From NCBI RefSeq assembly GCF_900156685.1, contig NZ_FTOJ01000004.1:1-64000 (forward strand): 64,000 nucleotides of DNA, read 5' to 3'. The notes beneath the pieces are model-generated. The model was given only the letters and a program-made list of their open reading frames with translations. It had not been told where the DNA came from and did no database searches. This DNA comes from Chryseobacterium piscicola (GTDB lineage Bacteria > Bacteroidota > Bacteroidia > Flavobacteriales > Weeksellaceae). The position numbers and the translations under genes were made by a program. This document shows, one piece after another, positions 1-10,800 of the stretch; the stretch's first letter is position 1; each line of letters opens with the position of its first letter.

Positions 1-131
1 TAATAGGAAAATTAAAACTTTGCTTAAAGTAGTTTTGCGATAATGGTATTCTTGCAAAAATGCAAAAAAAGGCTTTATACTACATTCAAAATGTAACCCG
101 CTGCGCAAAGTCTCCCGACTTTGTGCAAGAA

Positions 132-168
132 ATATAAAGCACAGATTCCAGGTCTGTGCTTTTTATAT
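132..168. terminator. Bidirectional terminator-like hairpin
   Basis: The arms AAAGCACAGA (136-145) and TCTGTGCTTT (153-162) form a 10-bp stem with a 7-nt loop, followed by a T-rich run. AT pairs extend the stem on both sides, so it could act in either direction. It probably ends a gene lying outside the window. Confidence 0.65.
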
Positions 169-208
169 ATTCAAACATAAAAATTTATAAATTTGAAAAA
201 AACATAAA

Positions 209-309
209 ATGAAAGAAGGTTACATCATAAGAGATCAGAGCTCATTACAATTGAATTAGCAGATAATCCAATCATTGATGTTACCAAAACAAATGAGTTT
301 TGGAAATAA
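209..309 (+). pseudogene. Short frameshifted coding remnant, possibly of a REP-associated transposase
   Basis: An ATG at 209 opens a 16-codon frame beginning MKEGYIIRDQ. It stops at 259, while another frame runs open from 238 to a TAA at 307-309. The first ten residues resemble, from memory, the N-terminus of Bacteroidetes REP-associated tyrosine transposases, and palindromic repeats flank the remnant. The catalytic HUH and Tyr regions are absent, so at best this is a relic. The family assignment is weak. Confidence 0.25.
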
Positions 310-441
310 TAGTAATTATGATAAAGATTAATAGTTTGCTCAAAGTCAGGAGACTTTGCGCAGCGAGGATTAATAGTTTGGACTTTGCGCAGCGAGGGAA
401 CTCAGATTTTAGGGAAGTTCATTTTGATGAAATAAAAAATC

Positions 442-480
442 AAAAAACCCCAATCTGCAGATTATACAAATTGGGTTTTA
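442..480 (-). terminator. Terminator for the split phosphatase gene
   Basis: The arms AAAACCCCAAT and AATTGGGTTTT form a stem with one bulged C. Read on the minus strand the hairpin is followed by a run of six T residues. It lies 22 bp beyond the stop codon of the minus-strand gene ending at 502. Confidence 0.7.
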
Positions 481-501
481 AATTTACTATAGATGCGAAA
501 T

Positions 502-1485
502 TTATTCTATAATCAGTTTTAAAGTAAATAACTTTCGGGTATGTACTTTCACAAAATAAACTCCTTTAGGTAAGTTTTCGTTCACTAAAGAGAATTTTTG
601 ATCATTCACGTTTTTGGTTTCATACAAAAGCTGGCCTGCAGCCGATAACAGCTGGATTTTCTCAATAGGATAATCACTCTTTATAAAGGTTGGTTGGCCT
701 GGTTTTGCAGGATTCGGATAGAGAATCACGTTTTTCTCGGTCTTGCTGTTGGCTTCATTGGTGCCCAAAGTTGCACCCACCACTTCAAAAGAAACTCTAT
801 TAGAAACTTCCGCATAAGAATCATTGGTAAACATTACCATGTAGTAGTTTCCGGTGGTGCTTGGCACACCATTTACGTTTCCGGTGATGGTTTTGTTGCC
901 TTGTGTTATACCGTCGAAATACGTGTAAGAAGTAAACTGGTCATTCGGAGTTTGCACGCTTTGAGGATAAATTCCCAGCCAGTCTTTGATGATGCCCGGA
1001 GAGTCTGTCCATGAAGCGGTAATGTTTTCTCCTAGAGTATACACTGGTTTGTTGATCCATAGATCGGTAACAATATCACCTACCTTGAAGAATGCTTTCT
1101 CTCCGATTTGTGTGTAGCCGTCTTCTAGAAGATAGGTTGCGTAATAATATCCTTTTGGCAATCCTGTAAAGTTTTTGGTTCCTGCAGCGGTGGTTACATA
1201 GCTCCATGTTGCGGAAGGGTTAGCAGTTCCGGGTACTTGGCCCATTTTGTAAATTCCGATCCAGTCGTTGGTTAGGTTCGGTCCGTTGGTGTAATTGATG
1301 ACTACCGTTCCCCCTACAGGATAAGAATCTGCTGTCGGCTGAAGAAGTACTTTTGGGCCTACATAGAAACTTTTTCTTCCTGCGATTTCTGTGTATCCGT
1401 TATTGGCAAAGAAACCTGCGAAATATTGTCCCTTGGTTGCCAATCCGGTATTGAAATTGGCTGTACCTGAAGTCTGTCCGTTGAG
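502..1485 (-). pseudogene. Detached C-terminal part of secreted metallophosphatase (repeat domains plus T9SS sorting domain)
   Basis: This reading frame is the same frame as the upstream phosphatase gene, separated from it only by a TAA at 1488-1486. It has no ATG near its start. The first possible initiator is a TTG at 1443, inside a conserved repeat domain, so independent expression is doubtful. It encodes the rest of a first DW(V/I)GIY-type repeat, two further repeats (DWIGIYKMG and DWLGIYPQS), and an approximately 75-residue T9SS type A sorting domain. That domain starts near ILYPNPAKPG and ends in KLFTLKLIIE. In an intact gene it would send the enzyme across the outer membrane. Most likely it is dead or read only by stop-codon readthrough. 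A sequencing error is the other explanation. Confidence 0.75.
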
Positions 1486-3255
1486 TTACTTGTATTGCTG
1501 AGATGTTGTTGTGGTGGGATTTTGCCCTTTTTTATAAATTCCTACCCAATCCTGCTGATTTCCTGGGCCGTCTGTATAGGTTGCCAGGATCTCTTCATTT
1601 TGAAGATATTCTGTTTTGTTTAAAACCAATTGAGGGTTAGAGACTACACTTCCTATAACTTGGAAAGATTTTACATCACTCCATTCGCTCCACTCAAGAT
1701 TTCGGTCTCTGTATCTTAGTTTTACGTAATAAACGCCGTTGGTAATAGTGTTGGCAGCGATGGTTGCTTTGGTAATATCTACACCAGCGTTAAGGTTTTT
1801 CGTTACATCAGGATTTCCTGTACCGTCTTTACCAAACCAGTTTTCGTAGTCTCGGTAAAATTCTTTATCAATAACAGAGAAGTCTGCTGTTTTACTGATG
1901 AGAAACTGTGTTGTGTTGAGGAGTTCTGTAGTGGTCGTGGTAAAGTTACTTCCGTTTATAGTTAAAGGTAAGGTAACGGGAGTTGTGAATACATTGGTTA
2001 CGGCTGGTTTTGTAGGTTTTGCTAAATTTTTATACCTGTGAAAACTATCAACAGTCACGCTGTTTTTCTTATTATAAATACCCCCGATTGAATAGCTTTC
2101 GATATCCATTTTGCCTGTGTTGACGTCTACTTCAATGATTTGATACGTCCAATCTGTTAAGGTTTTCTGTACATCGTCAAAATCCTGCTCATTAGACATT
2201 CCCCAATATTGATCCCATGCAGTTCCGCCAGAGATAATTTGGTAATTAGGAGAATTTTTGAGCTGACCTCTGTGGTACAAATGGTGGTGCGCACCAATGT
2301 GCATGATGTATTTGTCTGAGGCAGTCAACATTGGTACAGCGGTATTTCGCACCCATGTAGAAATGTCTCCCACATATTGCTCTGCCTGATAAGGTCTGTG
2401 GCTTAAAGAAATGATCCATTGTACAGTATTATCTGCAGCGGCAGCATTCATAATCTGTTGTAGCCATGTTTGCTGCGCAGATCCTGTGTGTTCAGAGCTT
2501 AAACTTACAAACAAAACATTTCCAGCTTGTTGAGCGTAGTAATTCTCATTTCCTGAGCTGATGTTTTTGTAGCTTAGTTCATCAATGAAGAAATGGGCAT
2601 AATAAGAGCTCATTCCTAATGTTCCGTATGTTTCGTGATTTCCTACCGTAGTTTGTATAGGAAGGTAAGGCGATAGTTTCTGATTTTTCTTAAAGTGAAC
2701 ATTTTCGTAATGATCAAGCGTTCCCACGTCTACTTGGTCGCCAACCATAAAAGTAAGGGCAATATTGTCTGAAGGATCATTGCTTGCGCCAAATCTTTCT
2801 TTGATTTTTTTGTACGCATGAAGGTTGAGCGAGTCATATCTCGGTTCATTCTTCAATTGATTATCTCCCATAATGAGAAATCTGATTTTTCCATCTGCTG
2901 TTACAGCTTGTCCTGGCAAAGGAAGTGTTCGGAAATTGTAAACAGAAGATTCGCTTGTGCCAGTTTTGGTTTTGTAGTAATACTTTGTGTTGGGTTGAAG
3001 ATTGGTAATTTTTGCGGTGTGATAATAATAGTTGTTGCTGTATCCCGTATCCGTGAAGATATTGGTAGTTCCGGTAACGGTAACATTGAGTTGGGTAGGC
3101 GAGGTTCCGTAATATACTGTGGTTTCGTTATCGGAGGATGTTTTCCAATTGATAATTATAGAGTTGGGAGTAGGATTCTGCAAGTAAGGAACTATGGTTT
3201 GCCCAAAGCACAAGCTTGTGAATAAGCAACATAGTAACAGAAAATAATGTTTCAT
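1486..3255 (-). CDS. Secreted metallophosphatase with purple-acid-phosphatase-like N-terminus, truncated by in-frame stop
   Basis: The 589-residue product starts with a clear signal peptide (MKHYFLLLCCLFTSLCFGQ). A fibronectin-like domain of the purple acid phosphatase N-terminal type follows at about 20-110. The calcineurin-like phosphoesterase core spans about 125-350. Its metal-binding motifs are all visible: GDNQ, GDQVD, GNHE, SHRP and GAHHH. The reading ends inside a beta-repeat (DWVGIYKKG) at SQQYK followed by TAA, and the same frame continues for 327 codons to a T9SS sorting domain at 502. The full-length protein would be about 917 residues. Aligned to the third repeat (YTYFDG against YK-stop-LNG), the stop replaces a Tyr, a single-base change from TAT or TAC. 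The truncated enzyme could still fold but would stay in the periplasm. Substrate unknown. Confidence 0.85.
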   Translation of the reverse strand: MKHYFLLLCCLFTSLCFGQTIVPYLQNPTPNSIIINWKTSSDNETTVYYGTSPTQLNVTVTGTTNIFTDTGYSNNYYYHTAKITNLQPNTKYYYKTKTGTSESSVYNFRTLPLPGQAVTADGKIRFLIMGDNQLKNEPRYDSLNLHAYKKIKERFGASNDPSDNIALTFMVGDQVDVGTLDHYENVHFKKNQKLSPYLPIQTTVGNHETYGTLGMSSYYAHFFIDELSYKNISSGNENYYAQQAGNVLFVSLSSEHTGSAQQTWLQQIMNAAAADNTVQWIISLSHRPYQAEQYVGDISTWVRNTAVPMLTASDKYIMHIGAHHHLYHRGQLKNSPNYQIISGGTAWDQYWGMSNEQDFDDVQKTLTDWTYQIIEVDVNTGKMDIESYSIGGIYNKKNSVTVDSFHRYKNLAKPTKPAVTNVFTTPVTLPLTINGSNFTTTTTELLNTTQFLISKTADFSVIDKEFYRDYENWFGKDGTGNPDVTKNLNAGVDITKATIAANTITNGVYYVKLRYRDRNLEWSEWSDVKSFQVIGSVVSNPQLVLNKTEYLQNEEILATYTDGPGNQQDWVGIYKKGQNPTTTTSQQYK

Positions 3256-3289
3256 TTGGTAGAATTTGAGGATTAGATTTTTGATGCTC

Positions 3290-3297
3290 CAAAGCTA
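3290..3297 (-). promoter_or_regulatory. Candidate -7 box for the phosphatase gene
   Basis: On the minus strand this reads TAGCTTTG, matching the Bacteroidetes -7 consensus TAnnTTTG, 34 bp upstream of the ATG at 3255. No clear TTG element lies at the expected -33 spacing, so the call rests on the -7 box and its position. Confidence 0.4.
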
Positions 3298-3716
3298 AAT
3301 TCTTCATGTTACCGTATTGTTATTGGTCTGTTAATTAATATTTAATTTAATATATAAATTGAAAAAGGAAGCCTTCCAATGGTTTATTCTGAGGGTGTTG
3401 GTTTTGTGAGCGTGGTTATTATCCACCGCTGCTAAAAAAAAGAGCAAAAAAAACCGGTAGTTTTCTCTTTGGTATGAAAAAAAATAATTTAAGGTTTTCA
3501 AAATTAACCTGCTTTACCGTTGTACATAGCAAGCTGTTTGCGGACAATGTCATAAGTTGTAGTTTTTGCCTTATGATTCATGATATTATCTCATCCCGAA
3601 ATTTAGGTATACATTCCAGCTAAAAAATAAATATTTATACCAAATGAAAATTTTTTTTTCTTTTTATAGATTTAGAGAAAAAAATTTCATAACACGAATT
3701 TTAAATTATTAATATA
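3298..3716. other. Gene-free spacer
   Basis: No convincing gene is present. A 25-codon frame exists on the minus strand (3581-3504, MNHKAKTTTY...), with no visible promoter or homology. An 11-bp word, TCCACCGCTGC, at 3422-3432 recurs at 51906 and 53003. The rest is AT-rich. Confidence 0.5.
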
Positions 3717-3838
3717 AATTAACATAATGTTAGAATAAAATACTTACTTTTGCTGAAGTTAATTGTTTAACATAAATAATTATTGATAAAGTTTGTAAAA
3801 TTTTCGCTTTTAATAAATATGTTATTTTTTAGAAATTT
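3717..3838 (+). promoter_or_regulatory. Conserved promoter and leader of surface module 1
   Basis: The -7 box is TACTTTTG at 3745-3752, preceded by TTAACATAAT. A block of about 55 nt (3783-3838) starting TTGATAAAGTTTG follows. The same three elements occur in the same order upstream of module 2 (12509-12630). In this copy the block cannot be continuously coding into the gene, because a TGA interrupts that frame. Conservation therefore points to a promoter and 5' leader of about 115 nt rather than to protein. Confidence 0.65.
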
Positions 3839-3868
3839 ATGACAATTCAAGTTAAAACGCAAAATAAA

Positions 3869-4606
3869 ATGCGTTTTTTTGGCGTGCTCATCATTTCTCT
3901 TTTTTTACACATTCATTTGTATGGAGCGGTTACAAAAATTAATCATAAAGAAGTAGGTTTAGCTATCAATTGTAAGGGAGCAGAAGAGGTGCGTTCTTAT
4001 CCGGATAATGTAGAAAATACAATTGTATCAGATAGTATATATCAATCTTCAAATGTTTTAGCAGAAAACTCCGGAAAGCAATTTCATGAAGATCCTGCCA
4101 ATATTATTTCTACAAAAACTGTTTCCAAAGAGTCTTCAAATATTCAGGAAGAAGACCATAAAATTATTTTTATTTCTGCAGGAACTACAGTAGTGGGTTT
4201 GGATCAAGTCTATGAGGTGAAGATTGAAGCTGAAACAAGAAAACCTCAATCGAAAGAGGTTTCAAAAGTTTCTTTTTCAGAACAGACGAACGTAGCGCTA
4301 TCTGAGAAAAAAGCCAAAGTAAAACTGGCGCATTTAAGGAATAAAATTCAGGAAAAGCCAGATTATAATTTTTCAAGTTCTCCTTCCAGTGATTCTGGTA
4401 TTTCACAGAGATTAGGTAAAACGCAAACTGCTGTTGTAATATCCTATAATGTGTTACAGAAATACGCGCTTGCTTCAGTTTATGATAAAACGATTGTCAA
4501 AATTGAAAGCCAATTAAAAAAACAAAAATTCTATACCTCTCATTCTTATTTTCTTTTTAGAAGGTATACCTGTGCTTCATTGCGAGCACCGCCGAAGAAC
4601 TCCTAA
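3869..4606 (+). CDS. Exported protein of unknown function, surface module 1 (paralogue of 12661-13401)
   Basis: The 245-residue product starts with a signal peptide (MRFFGVLIISLFLHIHLYGA). I chose the ATG at 3869 rather than the in-frame ATG at 3839, because similarity to the paralogue becomes coding only from MRFFG, while upstream it is nucleotide-level leader. The two paralogues share the signal peptide, a VENTIV...YQS stretch, a central IFISAGTT(V/I)VGLD segment, an ESQL.KQKFYTS segment and a C-terminal SLR(A/G)PP. No known domain was recognised. It has no lipobox and no type A sorting domain. Being first in a conserved three-gene arrangement, it may assist export or anchoring of the large protein downstream, but that is inference. 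Confidence 0.8.
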   Translation: MRFFGVLIISLFLHIHLYGAVTKINHKEVGLAINCKGAEEVRSYPDNVENTIVSDSIYQSSNVLAENSGKQFHEDPANIISTKTVSKESSNIQEEDHKIIFISAGTTVVGLDQVYEVKIEAETRKPQSKEVSKVSFSEQTNVALSEKKAKVKLAHLRNKIQEKPDYNFSSSPSSDSGISQRLGKTQTAVVISYNVLQKYALASVYDKTIVKIESQLKKQKFYTSHSYFLFRRYTCASLRAPPKNS

Positions 4607-4845
4607 TGGCTTAATTCAGCAGTCGATTCTATGTAATAAAAAAGATTTCTTTTTTATTAATTTCTTTATTTTTTTCTGAAATGCTTACTATAATGATTGA
4701 TATTTTATTTAAAATATTGAATTGTTGTGTTTATTAAGTGTTTGATGGGTAATTAATATTCATCCGTTATTGACTGCGAAATTTGGGTGAATTCTGTTTA
4801 AGAACTCCCTTACCTACATTCTAATAATAATTTAATTTTATTCAC

Positions 4846-7800
4846 ATGATAGAAAAATCTATTCAGTTATTGCACAATGCAATGTCAATGATTTGGGGTT
4901 CCATCAATACTGAGAAATACAGTGTTTACCCAAGTCGTAATGAGCGCAGTGTAAATTACACTTCAACCTCAAAATTGCGAGCCGTTTTAGTAGCGACTTT
5001 AGTTTTGAGCAGTGTCTTTACATTCGCGCAAACCGTTATAGGTAGTTATACTACTTCTGGTACGCAAACATTTGTTGTACCGCCAGGTGTAACAAGCATT
5101 ACAACCCAAGTATGGGGTGGTGGTGGTCGCGGAGGCGATCGTACAGGATTAATTGGTCTTGGCACTGCCGGTGGTGGTGGTGGAGGCGGGGGAGCTTATT
5201 CCTTGCAAACCATTGCTGTAACACCGGGTCAGGTTCTAACTATAAACGTTGGAAATGGAAGTAATAGTGCTTCTGCAGGTGGTGATTCTTGGGTTTCTAC
5301 AAGCGCGGTCGTTGCAAACGCCGTTGTATTAGCTAAAGGAGGAAACTCTGTTGGTGGAAATAATACCAATGGTGCGTCTGGCGGTAGTGCAGCTGCCGGA
5401 ATAGGTAGCACAAAATTCAATGGAGGAAACGGATCAAATGCCGCTAGCAATAATGGTGGAGGTGGAGGTGCCTCTGCAGGAACTGCTGCAAACGGTACCA
5501 GTGCAGTAAATACGGCAACTGGAGCAGCAGCTCCTACAGGTGGTGGAAATGGTGGTAACGGTCAAACCAGTGGTTCTGGAAATGGAAGTAATGGAGCCTC
5601 TCCTGGAGGTGCGGGTGGTGGAGCGAGAAGTTTATGTATTGCTCTTTGTGGTAGTGGTAGTGGAGGTAATGGTGCTGCAGGGCAGGTAATTATTACTTGT
5701 ACCGATATTGGTACCCCGGTTTTTGCACTGGGTGCAACTTCTACGCGTTGTCAAGCTGCAGGTACCGTAAATTATACCGCATCTTCTACGAATACAACGA
5801 ACTTAACTTATGCTTTAGATGCTGCCAGTTTAGCAGCAGGAAATACGATTAATGCATCTACTGGCGCGGTGACATACGCTGCAGCTTGGAGTGGAACGAG
5901 TACAGTAACTGTAACAGCAGTAGGATGTGCTGGTCCTAAAACGGCTACTCATACTATAACGAATACAGCCAGTGCAGGTGTTCCTGTTTTTACATTAGGT
6001 GCTACATCTCAGCGTTGTGCTGGTGCGGGTACTGTTTCTTATGTTGCAACTTCTGCAAATTCTACGGGTATTGTTTATGCTTTAGATCCTGCCAGTTTAG
6101 CTGCAGGAAATACAATTAATACAAGCACAGGTCTTGTAACGTACACTGCTTCTTGGTCTGGAATTTCTACAATTACGGCAACCGCTTCTGGGTGTTTTAA
6201 TGTTTCTGCAACTCATCAAGCGGATTCAGGCAGTTTTTTTGTGAATGATGATGCTTATATTACCAACCAAGGACAGCCCATTACATTTAATGTTCTGGCT
6301 AATGATTTGTGTAATATCAATCCATCTATGGTTACAATTACACAACAACCTGTTGGAGGATTTGTGACTCTAGGAGCTAATGGACAAATGACTTATGTAT
6401 CGTTTGGTGCATTTCTTGGAACGGAGACCATAAAATACCAAGTATGTTCTAACGGACCAACGGTAACCTGTAAAATTGCTACAGTGACTATCAATGTTCT
6501 GGAGGTTCCTGATGATCCTTGTTTCTTAGCAAATAAAGAAAAAACATACTATTTGCCATTTCCTGAAAATGATGCACAACTTAAACAAAGTCTTTTAAGT
6601 GCAGCAAGTGCTAATTTACTTACTGCTAATGTGCGAAGTATTGTGAGTATTTCTGTGCCTTATCCTGGTACAAATTTAATTTATGATCAGTGGGAAGATG
6701 GATATGAAGCAGATATTAAAAATCCTGCTCAGGGTTCAACTCAAATTTGGGGTGATGGTATTATCTCAAATGGTGTTGCACCAGGATTCCCAACAGATGT
6801 TATTCCTGCTGGTGGATTCATCACATTAGATAATACTTTTCCTTGGAGTAGACCAACGACAACTCTTGCATTTGATGGTAAGGACAAAATATTTTCAACG
6901 GCAAATATTTCTGTTTCTAAAGTAAATGGTGATGCAGGTACTGTTGCTGGTCCTCCTATTACTCCGTTATTTAATGTTCAATCGGTGAAGACCAATGTAT
7001 CAGACATTACGCGATTTGGTAATTTCTTCGTATTGCCATTTGGTGAGAATGTTATAGATGGCCCGACTACAGCATTTAGATATACAGGTCTTTTTGTACG
7101 TGCAAAAGATAACGGAACGGTAGTTGAACTGGATTATGATGCTGATGGTGATTTTGATGTGACCTCACCAACACTAAATGAAGGTGAAGTATGGTTCTAT
7201 AACGGTGTAGGTTCTACGCCAGGAATTTTTATAGCTACATCACCACCAGCCGACGATGTGGATAATGCAACCGATATAAAAGCGGGAGCCAGAGTTAGTG
7301 CAAACAATCCTGTAGGTATTGATCTTGTATTTGGAGGAATTGATACTTATGGCACCCGTAATATTCCTGTGCTTCCGAGTCAGTTTTATGGGACTACCTA
7401 TTACTCGCCAGTTTATTCTACAAATGCGGCAGCACCGGCTCTTGCGTATTTTGTAAATCCAACCGGTAGCGCCATTACAATCAATTGGTCTAGGGCATCA
7501 GGAACACCGTTATCAGGTTCTTTCACTGTGCCTGCAAACAATGGTAGAGTAACTTTTAATTTAAATGTAGCAACAGGAACTAAGTTTACAAGTGCTGGTG
7601 GTGAATCTTATACCGCAGTAGTTATCATGGATGCAGATAATGCTGGTACTACATATGATTGGGCATTTAATATGATCCCCGAAAAAAGATTGTCTTCAGC
7701 AGCTTTGGTTGCTTGGGCACCAGGTAGTTCTGATGGAAGTGCAAATTATAACCCGGTTTGGGTAACGCCAAAAACAACGACAACAGTTTATGTAAAGTAT

Positions 7801-10800
7801 GATGGTAATGTTACTGCAGGACCTAATCAAAGTCCATGTGGTGGTTATTATGATGTCAGTTTCACAGTGAATGCTTTAGAATCTAGACAAATTAAAAATC
7901 CGGGTTCAAGTAATGACAATTCGGGTATGGCTGTGTATAATTGTAATGATGTTCCTATGGCTATGGTTTGGGGACAATCTTCAGAAACTACTACTCCAGG
8001 AGGTTCACCTGCGCTTGATGTAGGTTATACCATGGAACCAAAATGTTTTGCCAAAATTGTTTTTGCAGCAGATGATAAAGTAATTACCCCTCAGAATACA
8101 CCAATTACGATAAACGTAGCGGGTAATGATACGGGTTTCTTAGTGGTATTAAATCCTGCCAATAGTGTTGTTATTACACAACCAACTAATGGTACCATTG
8201 TAAAAAATCCTAGTGGAACCTATACTTATACACCAAATGCTGGGTTTACAGGTCAGGATTCTTTTACTTATAATATTTGTGGACAAGGTGCTGACAGCAG
8301 TATTTGTGATCTTGCTACCGTATTTATCAATATCCCATGTGCTATTGTTGTAGATGCTAATGTGATTTCGGGTACTGTATATAATGATGTAAATGGCAAC
8401 GGAACTCCAAATGCTGGGGAAGCAGGGGTGTCGGCAATTTCTGTTCAATTATATGATGATTTAAACAGTAACGGAGTAATAGATACACTTGAGCCGGTAC
8501 TTCAAACTCAATCAACTACTAGTGGTGCAAATGCTGGTACATTCCAGTTTAATTTGCCAAACAGTACTTATTTAGATCAGTTTAACACGAACGGTAGTGC
8601 TACAGGAAGCAATGGTACTACAACATGGGTAGCTCCTTGGTTAGAAATCGGTGAAGCAACTGGTTTTGGTCTTGGAAATATTCAGGTAATTGGAAATAAA
8701 TTGAGAATACAGGGGAATGGGTTAATCACTCAAATTGGTGCATCTCGTACCGCAAATTTATTAGGTGCAGGTCAAGCGGAGCTTACTTTTGATTTTGATA
8801 AATCTGCTTTCAATACTACTCCTAATGATTGGGTGGATGTTCAGGTTGCATCTTCGCCTTTAGGTCCTTGGGTTACCTTAGCTAGATACAGTGGTCTTCC
8901 AGCGGCTACCGGCAGTCAAACTTTTGCTATTCCTACCGCGCTTATTTCTGCAACAACTACAATCCGTTTTTTAGAATCTGATAATGCTGGATTTACTAAC
9001 ACGGAAAGAGTAGATTTTGATAATGTTAAAATACGCTATGTATTAGACAAAAAATACATCGTGAAGTTAGCCTCACCAATTGCAAACAGTTGGGTTCAAT
9101 CTTCAACTCCTGTAACTACAGCAGTGGGAATCAAAAATTTCTCAGATGGTGATTGTAGTACTAAGTTTGGTTTAGTAAAATCTGATGTAGTAATTACGAA
9201 AACAGTAAACAATCCGTTCCCAATTTTTGGCAGCAATGTTACTTTTACTTTAACTGCGAACAATGCGGGTCCAAGTGATGCCCCATCGGTTACCGTAAAT
9301 GATGCTCTGCCAACTGGGTATATGTTTGTAAGTGCTACACCAAGTGTTGGTACGTATACAGGTGGAGTTTGGACTATTGGTACTTTAGCGAATGGCGCTA
9401 CAGAAACATTAACAATCGTTGCGACCTTTAAAAATACTGGAAATTATACCAATACTGCTGTTATTTCAACAACAGGGAATGATCCTAATCTAACGAATAA
9501 TACCTCATCAGTTACTCCAATACCACAAATGGATTCCGATGGTGATGGTGTAGGAGATTTGGTGGATATAGATGATGATAATGATGGGATTTTAGATACA
9601 GATGAACAAACTTGTCTGTCTCCTATTTCAATAGGTGTAAATCCTAATCCTACCGCTTCAGAAATCTATGGTGGAACTACAGCCACCTATACAGAAGTGT
9701 TGGGCTCAGTGGCGCCAATTAGTTTTGGAGGTTACAATGGTTTTAATCCTTCTGGTTACCCTTCTAAATTAAAAATAGACTATTCAAAAACTTTAACAAA
9801 TTATGCTTTCAGAATTTCTGATTTAGATAATCTTGAAAAAGTAAGAGTTTTAGTTTATGATAAAAATGGTGTTTTAGTACCCAATATATTACCTTATATA
9901 ACTTATCAAGGCGCGGATGTATTAGCAAGTGCACAATCTAGCATGAGTGTATTAGTTGAATCTAATACCAATATTGGAGGAACTGGTAACTCGTTCAACG
10001 CTAATATTTATATTGATTTCAAATTACCTTTCGAGGTTTCAAGAATTGATTTCGATTTTTATGATAGAAGTAATGGTTCACCAGAATACTATTTCTTATC
10101 AGGCTGTGTTGTGAAAGACACCGATGGAGATACAATATCGGATTATCTAGATTTAGATTCAGATAATGACGGTTGCTTGGATGCAATAGAGGGTTCTGCT
10201 AATATTTCATTAAGTGAATTGGTAAGTTCTGGAGGTACGGTTGTAGTGGGTACAGGTTCCACCGCTTCTAACCAAAATCTATGTGAAAATGGAGCGTGTG
10301 TAAATGCGCAAGGTTTACCACAATTATCACCATTGATAAGTGGCTATAGCAATACTACCGGACAAGGCGTGGGTACTTCTGCTAATTCTAGTATTAAGAA
10401 TGCCCAATGTGCGAATGCATTTGGTTGTGACTCTAGAATGTATCTTTCTCAGGTAGATACTCTTTATGATGTAGACACTACATCTAACCCATTTACTTAT
10501 CCTTCGGTAGGTACATCTTCTGTGAACTACAACGCAATAGCAATTAATCCTTTAGATGGACGTTTGTACGGAATGCAGGTTTCTAATTCAAATAATGTTG
10601 TTGTAATCAATACAGATGGTAGTTCAATTAATCTAGGTCCTGTAACCAATCTTCCTACAGGTGTTACTTATAATGCAGGAGAGATTGATAACTTAGGGAA
10701 TTATTATGTAAAAGTAAACAATGAAAATCCACAACTCTATAAAATCAATCTCAATACATTAACAGCAACGTTAATAACATTAAATACCTCAATATATGTT

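Larger units (their letters stand above)
99..397. repeat. REP-like palindromic repeats flanking a tiny ORF remnant
   Basis: A 17-bp sequence at 99-115 recurs in exact inverted orientation at 349-365. Its core, GACTTTGCGCAGCG, recurs directly at 381-394. Each outer copy is itself palindromic: a GCGCAAAGTC arm faces GACTTTGTGC around 102-125, and CAAAGTC faces GACTTTG at 341-358. The word GATTAATAGTTTG is also repeated directly, at 326-338 and 368-380. This is seen directly. That it belongs to a dispersed REP family is inferred from the architecture. No intact gene lies between the repeats. Confidence 0.55.

Noticed and set aside
300-512. Plus-strand 70-codon frame over the repeats
   Set aside because: It consists of repeat sequence and the minus-strand terminator, has no promoter, and its composition is not protein-like.
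694-1014. Open frame opposite the split phosphatase gene
   Set aside because: It lies within a clear coding region on the other strand and has no signal or domain of its own.
3504-3581. Minus-strand 25-codon frame beginning MNHKAKTTTY
   Set aside because: Too short, no promoter box and no recognised relatives; mentioned only in the spacer entry.
4635-4660. A/T-only hairpin after the first exported protein gene as a terminator
   Set aside because: AATAAAAAAGA / TCTTTTTTATT pairs, but without G-C pairs it is weak, and the giant gene downstream has no clear separate promoter.
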